NCBI RefSeq assembly: GCF_905475465.1
Contig: NC_062238.1
Coordinates: 13,423,368-13,487,367, forward strand
Reading direction: 5' to 3'
Source: Pieris napi
Lineage: Eukaryota > Arthropoda > Insecta > Lepidoptera > Pieridae
Length of the DNA: 64,000 nt
Of the stretch, positions 46,286 to 57,480 are shown in pieces. The translations under genes were made by a program, and so were the position numbers. Under the pieces are notes generated by a model. The model had not been told where the DNA came from. It did not search any database and saw only the letters and a list, made by a program, of their open reading frames with translations. Position 1 is the stretch's first letter. Each line of letters begins with the position of its first letter.

Positions 46286-49192
46286 TCATATCCAAGCACT
46301 AGGATCGTTTAAATATTCATTTATATTATAATAAGCCTTAGTAAGCAGTTTTACTTTAATGTACGATTTAAATTTATTTATTGACAACGCTTGTATCTCA
46401 CTAGGGATTTTGTTGAAAAAACGTATACAATTGCCTTGGAAAGAATTACTCGTTTTATGCAGCCTTCTGGTTGGTGCGCTAATTTTGTCTTTATTACGAG
46501 TACTATAATTATGGAAGCTACTATTCTTTTTAAAGATATCTATATTTTTCCGCACATATAAAATATTCTCATAAATGTATTGACTTGCCAGAGTCAAAAT
46601 ATGTAATTCCTTAAATTTGCTTCGGACCGACTCCCGTGGGGACAACCCACAGATCGCTCTTATAGCCCGCTTTTGCACTACAAATATCGATTTAATGTCA
46701 GCTGCATTACCCCACAAAATAACACCATATGACATTATACTATGAAAATAGCTGAAATAAACAAGCTTTGCTGTGTTCTCATCCGTAAGATCGCGTATCT
46801 TTTTAACTGCGAACGCTGCGGAACTTAGCCTATTCGAAAGACCTTCTATGTGTCGGCCCCACTGGAGTTTACTATCTAAAGTAATTCCCAAGAACACCGC
46901 ATTATCAACAAAGTCTATTTCCTCGTCTTTAATTATTATTTGAGAATGACTACTTTTTACATTTGTAGTTACAAATTTAACACATTTTGTCTTCTTTTCG
47001 TTTAACTTAAGATTATTTGTATTAAACCAGTGAACTACACTGGAGATGGCACTGTTTACGTTATCAAGTGATGGATTTTGTCGTTTCACTTTAAATAAAA
47101 GCGAAGTGTCATCAGCAAACAGTACTATCTCGTGAAGCTCCTTTACAAGAAATGGCAGGTCATTTATATAGACAAGGAATAAGAAGGGACCAAGTATGGA
47201 GCCCTGCGGTACTCCCATAGTAACAGAGGATCCCTGTGATATAGCTCCATTTACATTTACCTTTTGAATTCTATCGCTCAGGTATGATTCCACAAGATTT
47301 AGCGCCCTTTCGCCAATGCCATAGTGTTGAAGTTTCTTGATTAGGATTTCGTGATGGACACAGTCAAAAGCCTTTGATAAGTCGCAAAAAACTCCAATGG
47401 CATCATGAGAATTTTCCCAAGCATTTAAAATCTCGGAAATTAATTGAATGCCAGCATCTGCTGTGGAGCGACCTCTTGTAAAACCAAACTGCTGGCTATG
47501 CATAATTTTATTATTATTAAAATGTGTCAATAATTGTTCAAGAATGATTTTTTCAAAGATTTTACTCAAAGCCGGCAGCACAGATATGGGTCTAAAATTT
47601 GTGGGGTCCAAAGTGCTGCCCGTTTTGAATAACGGTGTGATTTTACTTATCTTCATCTGGTCTGGAAAGACTCCACAATCTATACATTCATTAAATATTA
47701 TAGCCAACTCTGAACTGATAGTATTGATTACTGATTGTAAAATGAAAACAGATACACCCCAAAGATCTTTAGTTTTTTTTATTTTTAGCTGTTTAAATGT
47801 TTTTATAATGTCATTGCAGCTAATGCGGCTAAATACAAACTTATGATTGCATACAGGAACATTCTTTTTCAATAATAAAAGGGCGGCTGATGGTGAAGAA
47901 TTTAAAACGCTGGTTGTATTTAAAGGAATGTTAGTAAAAAACTCTTCAAATGCAGAGGCTACTTCGAGGTCGGAACTAATTACTTTGCCGTTTATGTTCA
48001 CTTTGAATTCAGTATCCTTTCTGGAGGTTCTTCCAGTCTCCTCGTTTATAATTTTCCAAGTAGCCTTTATCTTATCAGAGCTGTTGTTTATTCTAAGACT
48101 TAAGTGTTTCGCCTTAGCGATTCTACACTCTTGCCTAAAACTTTTTGAGAATATCCTAACATAAGTTTTAAATTCTTCACTGTCATTATACTGTTTTTCA
48201 TCATACAACTCATACAATTTTAGCCTTTTTTTGTGTAGCTCCGGAGTTGCCCAGTCACAAAAGGTAGGTTTCTCCGAGACCAAAAAAGTCTTTGGAGTGA
48301 ACACATTTTTGAATTCACCAATAAATGAATCAAAGAATGTGCTATATAAATTATTAGGGCATTGGTTACTACGCAAAAATGGCATTTTAAATATCAAATT
48401 TTTCCTAAATCTATCTAACCGATCCTCTGTTATAGGAATTGTGCATATTTTCTTTTTTTGATCTTTACATTTTAGTATTTCAAATTCAAACAATTGACCA
48501 GAGTGGTCAGATGTAAGTTTGTTGATAATACAGGCGTTGAGAGGAACTATATTACTATAGATATTGTCAATACATGTTGCCGTGGTGGCTGTTACCCTAG
48601 TTGGTACAATAAAAGTATTAATTAAATTATATGATTTAAACAGATTTAGCAAACGTTTACTTGAACTACAGTTGTCAAGCAAATTTACATTAAAGTCTCC
48701 ACTAACGATCAATTTTTTCTTGGATTTTTGCAATTTGTACAGAACCTGCTCCAATATTTTTTCTAAACTATCATATTGAGCTGAAGGAGGGCTATACAAA
48801 CTAACAATGATAAATTGCTCCAGCTCCACACAAGATACTTCTATAAGGCGTTCCACAGAGAGGCTCACTATGTCCTTCCTTTCTTTAAATTTTATTTTTT
48901 TACTAAGCAATATTAATGAGCCACCGTGTATTGCATTTCCTCTGCAGAACGAACTACCAATCTGATGATTACAAAATTTGAACATAAGTTCACATGTCTT
49001 TAACCAGTGTTCTGTAATACACAGTATGTCAACCTTTTCACTGCTCAAAAACATCTCAATTTCTAGTAATTTACTTTTCATGCCTTGTATATTTTGGTGA
49101 ACCAGATTGATAGTATTGTTCTTAAATCTACTTAGCTTACTTTTTAATTCTAGGCCAGAGAGACTCTCTGTTGTCTTAGTGTCTAATTTAAA
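46286..49192 (-). CDS. LINE ORF2: apurinic-type endonuclease plus reverse transcriptase
   Basis: From the first ATG (49081) the protein is 931 residues without a stop. The frame is open 37 codons further up, to 49192, and that stretch holds the canonical endonuclease start INLVHQNIQG, so translation must begin upstream of the ATG or by reinitiation. Endonuclease motifs: TEHW (residues 23-26), GDFN (128-131), SDH (191-193). Reverse transcriptase: NFRPIS (495-500), DLSKAFD (567-573), GVPQGSILGP (623-632), FADD (655-658), LGITLDSKLQW (about 731-741). The C-terminal region includes LVYFSYFHS and QKRAIRAICGL. All catalytic residues are present. It copies the element's RNA at a nicked target. The plus-strand frames opposite it are shadows. 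Confidence 0.95.
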   Translation of the reverse strand, partial: FKLDTKTTESLSGLELKSKLSRFKNNTINLVHQNIQGMKSKLLEIEMFLSSEKVDILCITEHWLKTCELMFKFCNHQIGSSFCRGNAIHGGSLILLSKKIKFKERKDIVSLSVERLIEVSCVELEQFIIVSLYSPPSAQYDSLEKILEQVLYKLQKSKKKLIVSGDFNVNLLDNCSSSKRLLNLFKSYNLINTFIVPTRVTATTATCIDNIYSNIVPLNACIINKLTSDHSGQLFEFEILKCKDQKKKICTIPITEDRLDRFRKNLIFKMPFLRSNQCPNNLYSTFFDSFIGEFKNVFTPKTFLVSEKPTFCDWATPELHKKRLKLYELYDEKQYNDSEEFKTYVRIFSKSFRQECRIAKAKHLSLRINNSSDKIKATWKIINEETGRTSRKDTEFKVNINGKVISSDLEVASAFEEFFTNIPLNTTSVLNSSPSAALLLLKKNVPVCNHKFVFSRISCNDIIKTFKQLKIKKTKDLWGVSVFILQSVINTISSELAIIFNECIDCGVFPDQMKISKITPLFKTGSTLDPTNFRPISVLPALSKIFEKIILEQLLTHFNNNKIMHSQQFGFTRGRSTADAGIQLISEILNAWENSHDAIGVFCDLSKAFDCVHHEILIKKLQHYGIGERALNLVESYLSDRIQKVNVNGAISQGSSVTMGVPQGSILGPFLFLVYINDLPFLVKELHEIVLFADDTSLLFKVKRQNPSLDNVNSAISSVVHWFNTNNLKLNEKKTKCVKFVTTNVKSSHSQIIIKDEEIDFVDNAVFLGITLDSKLQWGRHIEGLSNRLSSAAFAVKKIRDLTDENTAKLVYFSYFHSIMSYGVILWGNAADIKSIFVVQKRAIRAICGLSPRESVRSKFKELHILTLASQYIYENILYVRKNIDIFKKNSSFHNYSTRNKDKISAPTRRLHKTSNSFQGNCIRFFNKIPSEIQALSINKFKSYIKVKLLTKAYYNINEYLNDPSAWI

Positions 49193-50061
49193 TTAGATAT
49201 ACTATTTCTTGGAATATCTTCCAAGGTCTTACTAACTAAAACCTGCTCAATAGAAGCAGGTTGTCTAGCCAAATTCTTGGCTGTTATATACAATAAATAT
49301 GATAGCGAATCAGCTATCTGTCTTTTAAAATATGTAGGTAGATTATATCTATCCTTTGTCAAAAAATAATTATTACAACTAATGTACCTATTGGTATCAA
49401 TTAGTGTAAAGTTTTTATTGTACAATGTTAATGTGTGCATTGTCTGATTTAAAATATGTCTCGCATTATTTTCATGCTGACTAAAGTGTTTACTATAAGG
49501 GAATGTAAACATAATTAGATTTTTAGTATTAAGTAGGCACAATTTTTCATAGCAGCTAATAAGCTCCTTTTTGTTTAGATTCCCTCTATTGCCTATAAAT
49601 ATAATGAGATTATCCGCTTTACTGGAAGTCTCTCTTACAATGTTCTTTATAATATATTTAAAAGTAGCATTTGGGTAACAGCTGTTTATAATATTTTGTT
49701 CCTTATTTAAAAATTGGCTCATTTGATGGCCTATTTGGTCACAGTACATTAAATTTAGCTTTGAAATGTTATTAACCCTACATACTGGTGTTGGCACCTG
49801 TACAGACTTGCTTGAGTTTTCAAGCTCAAAGCATTCTGCTGCATGTGTGGAGATCTTGATAAGATCTTCCATAGCAGTCGAGTATTTCGAAACCATCATT
49901 TGTGACTCCTGGAATTTTGATACCATGGAATCTGCTATATTTTGAAGATCCAAGATCTCCTTTTGCAGTTGTTGGGTGTCAAAGTCATATTTAATCCTAC
50001 TATTTTCAAGTTCAATTAAGTGCATGTCAATATTAGTTTTAAGTTTTATGTTTTCCTTCAT
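49183..50061 (-). CDS. LINE ORF1 (coiled coil plus SGNH-hydrolase-like region), possibly N-terminally truncated
   Basis: 292 residues from the ATG at 50061; the frame is open to 50130 without another ATG. The first 70 residues form a charged coiled coil (ENIKLKTNIDMHLIELENSR, then QQLQKEILDLQNIAD). Residues from about 100 onward have the order of an SGNH/esterase-like fold: a hydrophobic strand NLIIFIGN, later FTFPYSKHF, and near the end DTNRYISCN with FLTKDRYNLPTYFKRQIADSL, where esterases carry the Asp/His pair. The usual His position is not evident, so an active esterase is doubtful. Esterase-like ORF1 proteins are known in CR1-type elements. No zinc finger or PHD module precedes, so the natural N-terminus may be lost. 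ORF1 ends 10 nt inside the open ORF2 frame. Confidence 0.8.
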   Translation of the reverse strand: MKENIKLKTNIDMHLIELENSRIKYDFDTQQLQKEILDLQNIADSMVSKFQESQMMVSKYSTAMEDLIKISTHAAECFELENSSKSVQVPTPVCRVNNISKLNLMYCDQIGHQMSQFLNKEQNIINSCYPNATFKYIIKNIVRETSSKADNLIIFIGNRGNLNKKELISCYEKLCLLNTKNLIMFTFPYSKHFSQHENNARHILNQTMHTLTLYNKNFTLIDTNRYISCNNYFLTKDRYNLPTYFKRQIADSLSYLLYITAKNLARQPASIEQVLVSKTLEDIPRNSISNLN

Positions 50062-50130
50062 TATTTTTTTACTATCTACATTATTGTTGTACTTTTTCAG
50101 TAATTTTTGAGTTTTAGTTACAAAAGTTAC

Positions 50131-53100
50131 CTAGAAGCACACATTACAATTCAAAAAAATAGGTTACTGTTATTCTATTAAAAAGTCCGTAACCGTATCT
50201 ACTAAAGACATGTACACTATGTTCGATAAAACATAATTTAATAAATGATCATATAAAAATCTTTATTAAAAGTGTTCGTGCAGGGTATCGCTTTACACTC
50301 TGCATAAACACTGTTGTTATTTAATTCATAATGAGTTACGAGCTAGTTAATTCTAGTATTAAAAAGATTTTCTTGATCCTGAGTTTCCATTAAATTGAAA
50401 TAAATAAATTTAAGTAACCGGCTAAGGTATTATCTAATTTTTGTAAGGGTTAAAAATCTATAAAGATCGTGTGTTTTGGTCGAAATGAAACGCAATAGGC
50501 CAAATCGCAAAGCGATAATATGAACGAGCAGGCCTCCAAACTCCATTTTAGGAAATCGTAACGGCTTTCGGACGTTTAAGCATCAAATTTCCGAGAGTGT
50601 TTCAAACGTGATCAGGCAAAAGAGACTGTATTGTCCCGCTATTTGTCTAGTAGTCAGGGTTGTACTTCTTCACCACCGATCTGTTACTGATACTGATATT
50701 TAACTTCTGGTACTAGTGTTACATTGTAATTTGCTGAATTAAGTAAAAGCTAAAAAGTTGTGGAGGACGGCTCTGAAAAATTTCTCTCTAAGAATTCGTA
50801 TATTTTGTCTCCAAATATTATAGATAACTTTAGTGGTTTGCGGAATATAATTATATATTCTCTATGAGTAGTAGTATAATATGTTAGATTAGTAAGCTAT
50901 GAGCCTGCTGATGAATATAGTACTATCTTTGAATGTACTAAACTACGTAGTACATGTGTATCAATTTATTGAGGAGTTCAATAGATAGAGGAGCCCTTGG
51001 GCCAATCGCCTAGCGGTACCTAACGACTTCCGACAGCAATTCAATGTAATATCCAATTATTTCTTTAGAGCTTTCCATTGATTTTACGTATCAGAGAATT
51101 AATATACGTATACAAGACTGACAGAATATCACATCACATAAAGGATTTATGACTCTATCTTTAACATTTTCGACTCGAATTTAGTTTTATTTAAGAATTT
51201 GGCTACCAACAGATTAGCAAATTTTCAAAAAAATCTAACGATTTATTTATGACAAACGTATACACAAAAAGTTTGTGCTAATTGATCAAGTTTTCCCACA
51301 TTTTGTACAACGTGAATCCTTAAAAAAACTTTCTTCGTGAAATTTATATATCACTTAATTGCTGAGAAATGGAAAAACTTTTAAGATTGTCTAACAAGTG
51401 TAGACTTAGGGTCAATTAATAAGACACGTGGAACTTTTCCATCTTCCCCAAGGAACTCAGTTGACAATGTAGGAATCACTGATTCCTGTGTAGCCTACAT
51501 AGGAATAAAGACTAATTTCTTATTTATCTACAACTTAAACATTTGTTTTTGTAAAATAATATAAGAAAAGAATCGCATCCTAGCCAAACTATTCCTTAAG
51601 AAAATAGCCTATTGTTCCTTATTAGGTACGTAAAGTAGTAACTGATTTTTGGTGCAGTGGAAATTCATGAGCCACGATGAGCCATGATGCGTTGGAAATA
51701 CTACCTATAAAAGAACATTTCGGTATTTGGGTTGTACCGTAAAATATGACAACAGCAGAGAGGATGAAATTGATCTCCGTGTTCAAAATGCGATAATTCA
51801 TGCGATGCAGTACAACCTTGCACAAACCCTAGTATCTAGGCCTGGCAGCTTCTCAGCAGAAGCACGAAAATTAATATACACAATAATGTTATAAGACCTT
51901 TCTAAGAAGTTCATCAGTAGCTTCTACTGGTATCGAAACGCAAAATACAGCCTAAAATCCTGGTACTGCCAAGGTCTGGTTTATAGAGTCCGAAAAAATG
52001 CTGAAATAAAAGAGTTGGTAGCCCATCTTTTTTATAACGTCAGGAAATGCTGTTACGTATATCCCTGTGGCATTTTGCTCAAGCGGGGATTATGTGGTAC
52101 TCTCACTACGAAACTTAATTTACAACCCTACCGACTAAAACCTGACCTAACCATAAAACAGACAAAAAATAATAACCTGTCTTCGTTTATGAAAGAATTT
52201 ATAGTTGTGGATAAGGTGCTTAAATCCAACTATTAGTTTTTCTGACGAAAGCGAGAGCGCAAGTTCTATTCCAAATATACAGTGAATACTGAACTACCTG
52301 TATCTATCATGCATTTAGCCACAAATTATATAGGATTTGAATAATACGATAACTTAAACTTAAATTAGAGCGGAAATAGCTTCGTGGATTCGATTCTTAG
52401 CATCAATTACCGACCCTTAGGTCGTTCGTTGAGCCAGATCTCAAGTGATCTACTCGTGTGAATATCTATTAACACATCGATGAGTCGGTAATAGTCACAA
52501 AGAAGAGCTATCTCCTCTCTTACCCTATTCCACTAAGCTACGTCTGAATCCCGCATAACTACGGATTGTATTTTTATTTTTGATATTTACTTTGAAAAGA
52601 ATTATGTACTTTTTGGAGTGACAATCAGAACTAACGAAACATGTTTATGAATATGAAACAAGTGCAAAGTACCACTGAACCTCGTTTCCCAGCTTTACAT
52701 AACTTTTTAGGAAATTTGTTTTGTCGTTTAGTTCAGTTCAATTTCACTTACAAAACCCACAATCGCTATAGCTACTGATGACCTTTACAGTGAATATTGT
52801 GGAATTTCTCGATTAATTAAATTTAATTGATCGCTTTGTTTCCACGAGACAAAATGAAATAATAATAAGTGAAGCTAGATGTAAACAAGTCGCTCGAGAA
52901 GCCGCAAACAAATCAGTACGGGTTTTGTTTCTGAAAACCTGTTTACACGTGAACACGCTCTTTATCCTTTAAAATGTGAACTTGTACTAAACTAGTTGCA
53001 ATTAATAATAATAAGGTATAAAAGAATGTTAACGGACAGAAAAATACTATACTTGGTTTAATTAAAAAATGTTCTTTGTGCCGGCAAAGTAGGTAACTGT

Positions 53101-54518
53101 AACATTTAGCGTTCCAGTCACTGCGCACCAACTGAGTCAATGGTGTTCGGCACCACGAGCACAGGATGAAGGAGTTCAGATTCACTTTCCCTATCAAATG
53201 TGTAATCTATTCAAGTTCGAATCGCATAATGTTGTGGGAATTCAGGAACCCGACGGTTGAATGGTTGAAAATAATCATATAGGTATAATTCGGCCCCGTG
53301 TTCAATGGCGCAGTGACTTGTGCCGTAGACTGATGTCGCGTGAATTATTAAGGGGACTAATTCAGTTAACGTGACACTAACAATATAACATGATATAAAG
53401 TGGGATAATGTTAACAAATAATTTTGTTTAAGCAACTCTTCTTCAACAAAGCTTACATTTAGATACAAGAATTGGTGACTTAGTAAGCCCTTATCTATTC
53501 GTTTCTTTTGGCCCAGAACACGCTACCGCGACATAACTATATATAGATACCTGACCATTCCCAAAATAATCCAAAAAGTAATGTCATGTAGAATTATTTA
53601 CCTTGTTTACCTGACAAACAGACCGCATGACCATCGTGAAGAGTACCCATCTCACTGAATCAAAGTCTTTTGTTGGGTTGTAAAACCAATTTTGTTGAAA
53701 TATAATATACCTAATGACCCTGTGCCCCAGCGGCCGTCACCCACACTCAGCCTCCACAACCTCGTTGTCATCGCGGCGGCCGCAATCATTCAGCTTCACA
53801 CTCATTTAAATCCGTCATTATATATTTCATGGAGACACATTACTTTTTCTGCTCTTTTTTTGTATTTTGATATTTAATTTCCGCTTTTATTTTGTGCTAT
53901 TAGTATTTCTAATTAGAAAGTGATAGTTGTATAACACGTAATCTCTAAGTAATAAAATTGTACTTTCGCACTTTAATTTCTAATGTAATAGAATGGCTAA
54001 AGAATTACAGATGTTGCGATTTCACGTTTCCGGTTTTAAAATATGTTTTTGAGCGTCAACCGCTCTGACGTCTACACCCGCGTTGACATGTACGCACTGC
54101 TGGCCTCGCAGCTAGAGCTTTTCTCGATCGTTGCCTCGTAAACAGATATGCCTCATGTTCAATCTGGATTAACTTTTCTGTCATTTTCTTCATCAATATC
54201 GGCGACCATGAAAGATTATCTGCGCGGGCGCCTAGCGGACTTACAAAAATGCTTGATTCCAAGATTAAAACATCGGATTCTAAATAAAGATGACATTGCG
54301 GCTGCCATCCGGAGTTAGACACTGCGGAATCAATCGCACAAAGCAATAGTATTATTCTGTATATCGGTTTGAACTATATCGACAATCGCTATAAATAAAT
54401 AACTGCCACTTGTTACTACTGCTAACTCGCTTCGTACAGTTATGAATGTGACGATTGTAAATGCAAATAGTGCTATCAAATGGTACAGAGTACACTTTCA
54501 ACGAGTCCTCACTCCTTC
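50131..54518. other. noncoding stretch with one interrupted frame
   Basis: AT-rich DNA without recognisable host exons. The one coding-like relic is at 51691-52236. A CpG-rich patch with GCGGCCGC lies at about 53720-53790. Confidence 0.4.
51691..52236 (+). pseudogene. interrupted reading frame, LINE-polymerase-like at its start
   Basis: One frame runs 546 nt with a single TAA at 51892-51894. Its first part reads FRYLGCTVKYDN...EIDLRVQNA, similar in layout to the block after the catalytic core of many LINE reverse transcriptases (KYLGxxI...D...I..R...A). The part after the stop (FISSFYWYRNAKYSLKSWYC and onward to 52236) is not recognised. It could be a degraded LINE or a one-stop pseudogene of unknown type. 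Confidence 0.35.
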
Positions 54519-54526
54519 TATTTATA
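54519..54526 (-). promoter_or_regulatory. TATA-type promoter candidate on the minus strand
   Basis: Minus-strand TATAAATA within GGTATAAATAGAAGG, preceded upstream (54530-54730) by a GC-rich patch. Initiation would fall near 54490-54495. No coding exon with an ATG and family similarity follows, so the product, if any, is unknown. Confidence 0.3.
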
Positions 54527-55912
54527 CCTTGAGTGGTTCCGTCACTATCGTATACAGTATCGGCATACTTATCGCGAAAAAGACAGAACAAGAATGGTCG
54601 TCGTCGCGGTCGTTGACCCGCGCGATATTTCACCGTTTATCGTCTCGCGAGTCGTGCCCTTTCACTGCACATCCGGTCGGGAGAGGGCCGCTTCACCTCA
54701 CACTTCACTTCTCTCCAGTGTGTCTGTGGACACTTACACGTCAGGAACTGGTACTAAAGGGACGCCACTTTGTGCGAAATAATCACCTTGGGTCACGTCA
54801 GTTATTATAGATTAGATGTTGGCGGTACAAGTGAAATTTGTTGTATATTGCACATAAAAATAACCCCAATGAAGATGTATTATATAGTGCGATATCCAAA
54901 TACATAAAACTAGATCTAGCTTTTAGCCATTTGAGTTGTATCACATACATTTACATGTATTTAATGATAATGATCGAGTCTTGTATGTTAATACATAATT
55001 AAATCTCCATTCTTTAGATATATCCTAAAAATGCAATATCGATTCCACTTCCAGATGTACTTACAAGAAATTGTATCATGAGATGTCTGTTTGGTCTTAA
55101 TTAATTACAGGCACTTGTGAGTAGGTCTAGAGATTTGTAAGCAATGAGTTCACAAAGTGGTTCTTTGTGTGAGCTCGGAAAGCCAGGAAGTCGACGTTGA
55201 ACCGTTCCTAGTTGAGTCGTATTTTGTGTACAGATCGGCAAAAGTGGCTTATTATTACTGACATTGAACCCAATTTTAAAGTTAAATCAACATTTTTCGA
55301 TAGATTAGATATTTGAAATGCAAAAGCAAATAAATAGTATATATAAATTATTTATTGAACATCAAAAAATATCGGCGACTTAATGATAAAACGAGTCATT
55401 TATCAATTGTTTTAAAGAATTATTTTATTCCAGCCAAATGAATCCATTGAAAGATTGACATCGTTGTGGCTAGCGACAGAATACGGCGATTAACGTCTGG
55501 TGGACGATTGAGCATAGAACGTGCGACGTGCATAATGCATCGCGCATTTCACGAGAACAGACGCATTTTCTATGTTCCGCGATCACTCATCTATTCAAAC
55601 AACTTTATTAATATTTAGAATAATCAGCCATACAAGCGTTTTCGCTCCAAACGCAAACGACATGCCGTGAATGTCAATATTTAAAGTTTTATTTAAGCAA
55701 TTAACGACAGGCAAGCAATTGTCAAAGGCCCAAGGAAAATGCCTCATTGGAGGGTAACGAGGTTCAACACATCAAAATGCGACTCACGACTACTTACTTA
55801 ACTTACTTAAAATGTACGCCTCGACTTAATTGTTATTTACTTCATAGTCCTTTATAGGGTTATTCTTATTTAAGTCTTCGACTCGGCTCGTTTCTATAAA
55901 ATATTTAGAACA

Positions 55913-56139
55913 CCAGCCCTGCGATTCTGTAACTCACTTTTCGAACTCACACAGCGGTTTTCGCATCGGCGGTCGCTCTCAAATCAGTCGTGAAGCAGTC
56001 ATATTATGATTTGACATTCTGAAAAGGTGGGAGCTTGTAGTTTATTGTTCATTAGAATGCCACGACTGATTTCAGAGCGACCGCCGATGCGAAAACCGCT
56101 GTGTGAGTTCGAAAAGTGAGTTACAGAATCGCAGGGCTG
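55913..56139. mobile_element. foldback (long inverted repeat) element, 227 bp
   Basis: The two ends (CCAGCCCTGCGATTCTGTAA... at 55913 and its complement ending at 56139) are inverted repeats of about 80 bp with only a few mismatches. They enclose a spacer of about 65 bp, so the element is almost entirely arms. A half copy lies at 35626-35752, showing dispersal. No coding capacity and no clear target duplication. Confidence 0.85.
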
Positions 56140-57413
56140 GCTTTCACTATGAGGGACTCAGGAACTTCTAAACGCTATATTAGCTTGCCAAAGTAGGCAG
56201 TCAAAGTTGAGAGTGGGAAGTTAGACTCGGCACTCGGCCACTTGCAGCTATTCTGAGCTTGTCTTGCGGAAGCAAAATGTCACTCGACTTGCATGCAAAT
56301 TTATTGAACAACAACAAATGAAGAAAATACTTAATCAATTGAAATGACTTTATCTCCCGACATTGGAAACAATAGATCTGATAGCCATGAAACTGTTATC
56401 ACGGGTCACCGTCTATCCCTTGACTTCCAGTACACTCTGTAATGCTTCTATAAGTACTTAATTAATCCTACGACTAATATATTGTTTTTTAAATATATAC
56501 ATTAATTGTTTTTGGTTTAATTTTTCCTATATAGTTTAACAAAATAAACAACCCGCACATGCACACAGCATAAGCACCAAAATATACTTTACGACCTGAT
56601 TATGAAACGATACATAAAAGGCTTATCAGAACTTTTAATATGCTCACAATGCGGTGTCACGGGATTTCATCTTCGTGTTGTGTGGTTTACGAGGGAACCA
56701 TTAAACGATTAAAGGATTAATCCTAATGTACATTAGCCAGGGGTTCTAATCCCGGCGACCACACATAAACTCCTGTCTACGAGGCGGTTTCTCTAATGAT
56801 GACATAATTCATAAAAGTATCCCTATACAATGATTTGAAATAGTTAATAATGACCTAAACATGTGCAATGAACCTTGCGTTTTACCAATGCCCACGTCGC
56901 CTTGTGCATTCCTCCGCCTTATAGAGTCATTCAAGACAACCTTTGTCCTATGTTTTACCTCTACACATATACAATACACATAATTATAAAGATCGTATAT
57001 ATATGGGTTGTCCAAGAACATAATCATTACCTTTAATGTATTTCTTTTACGTTACGCCCGTCGACAGAGCGAATTTCAGAGTAATTGTGTATGCCCCGTT
57101 CTCTGTTATACTAATCCATCGCGCCGTAACCAACCTTTACAACCGAGATCATTCTTTAATTTGGTTCTTTAACGTTAACTTCTGTTAGCGGAGTTTCTAA
57201 TATCTTGTAACACCATTGCTTGTAATCTAGAAACTTTTTCACAAACAAATTTGAAGTCCGTTACAGCGAAGGTTTCTAGCGTAAGAGTAGGCCAATGTGG
57301 GAATTTCGTGAAAATGTAAAGAGTTTTCTCGTAATGATGATGAATTGGACACGACTATTCGGTTGATGAGAGGAATGCGATGCGTGAAGGGATGCACTTG
57401 ACCCAGTGCTGAG

Positions 57414-57480
57414 TGACGTCACGCCCAAGACGGCGCGCACAATGCGCTCTTTGTTGACTGGCCACTGCTAGGTGACGTCA
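57414..57480. promoter_or_regulatory. pair of CRE octamers
   Basis: Two perfect TGACGTCA palindromes (57414-57421 and 57473-57480) lie 59 bp apart in a GC-rich patch, with a one-mismatch copy (TGACGTCG) at 57769. This octamer is the core site of CREB/ATF-type bZIP factors. Confidence 0.5.

Larger units (their letters stand above)
45548..50130 (-). mobile_element. long non-LTR retrotransposon (CR1/Jockey-like) with ORF1 and intact ORF2
   Basis: On the minus strand the element reads ORF1 (to 49183), ORF2 (49192-46286), then a 3' UTR of about 740 bp ending near 45548 in tandem TTGAAT units. The same 3' UTR occurs as a 5'-truncated copy in intron 2 of the VWC gene, and the ORF2 tail is matched by the relic at 8443. 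The 5' end is uncertain: the ORF1 frame is closed by a TAG at 50131-50133, and no 5' UTR or target duplication was resolved. The copy may thus be 5'-truncated. The lack of stops in ORF2 points to a fairly recent insertion. Confidence 0.88.

Noticed and set aside
47448..48779. Four plus-strand frames of 71-132 codons
   Set aside because: They lie antisense to the intact LINE ORF2 and have no domain; they are shadows of its codon structure.
54056..54346. 96-codon minus-strand frame downstream of a TATA box
   Set aside because: Opens at a TTG, not ATG, and shows no recognisable domain or splice context.
54442..54810. Two overlapping plus-strand frames of 100-122 codons
   Set aside because: Two frames open at once in a GC-rich patch point to base composition, not coding.
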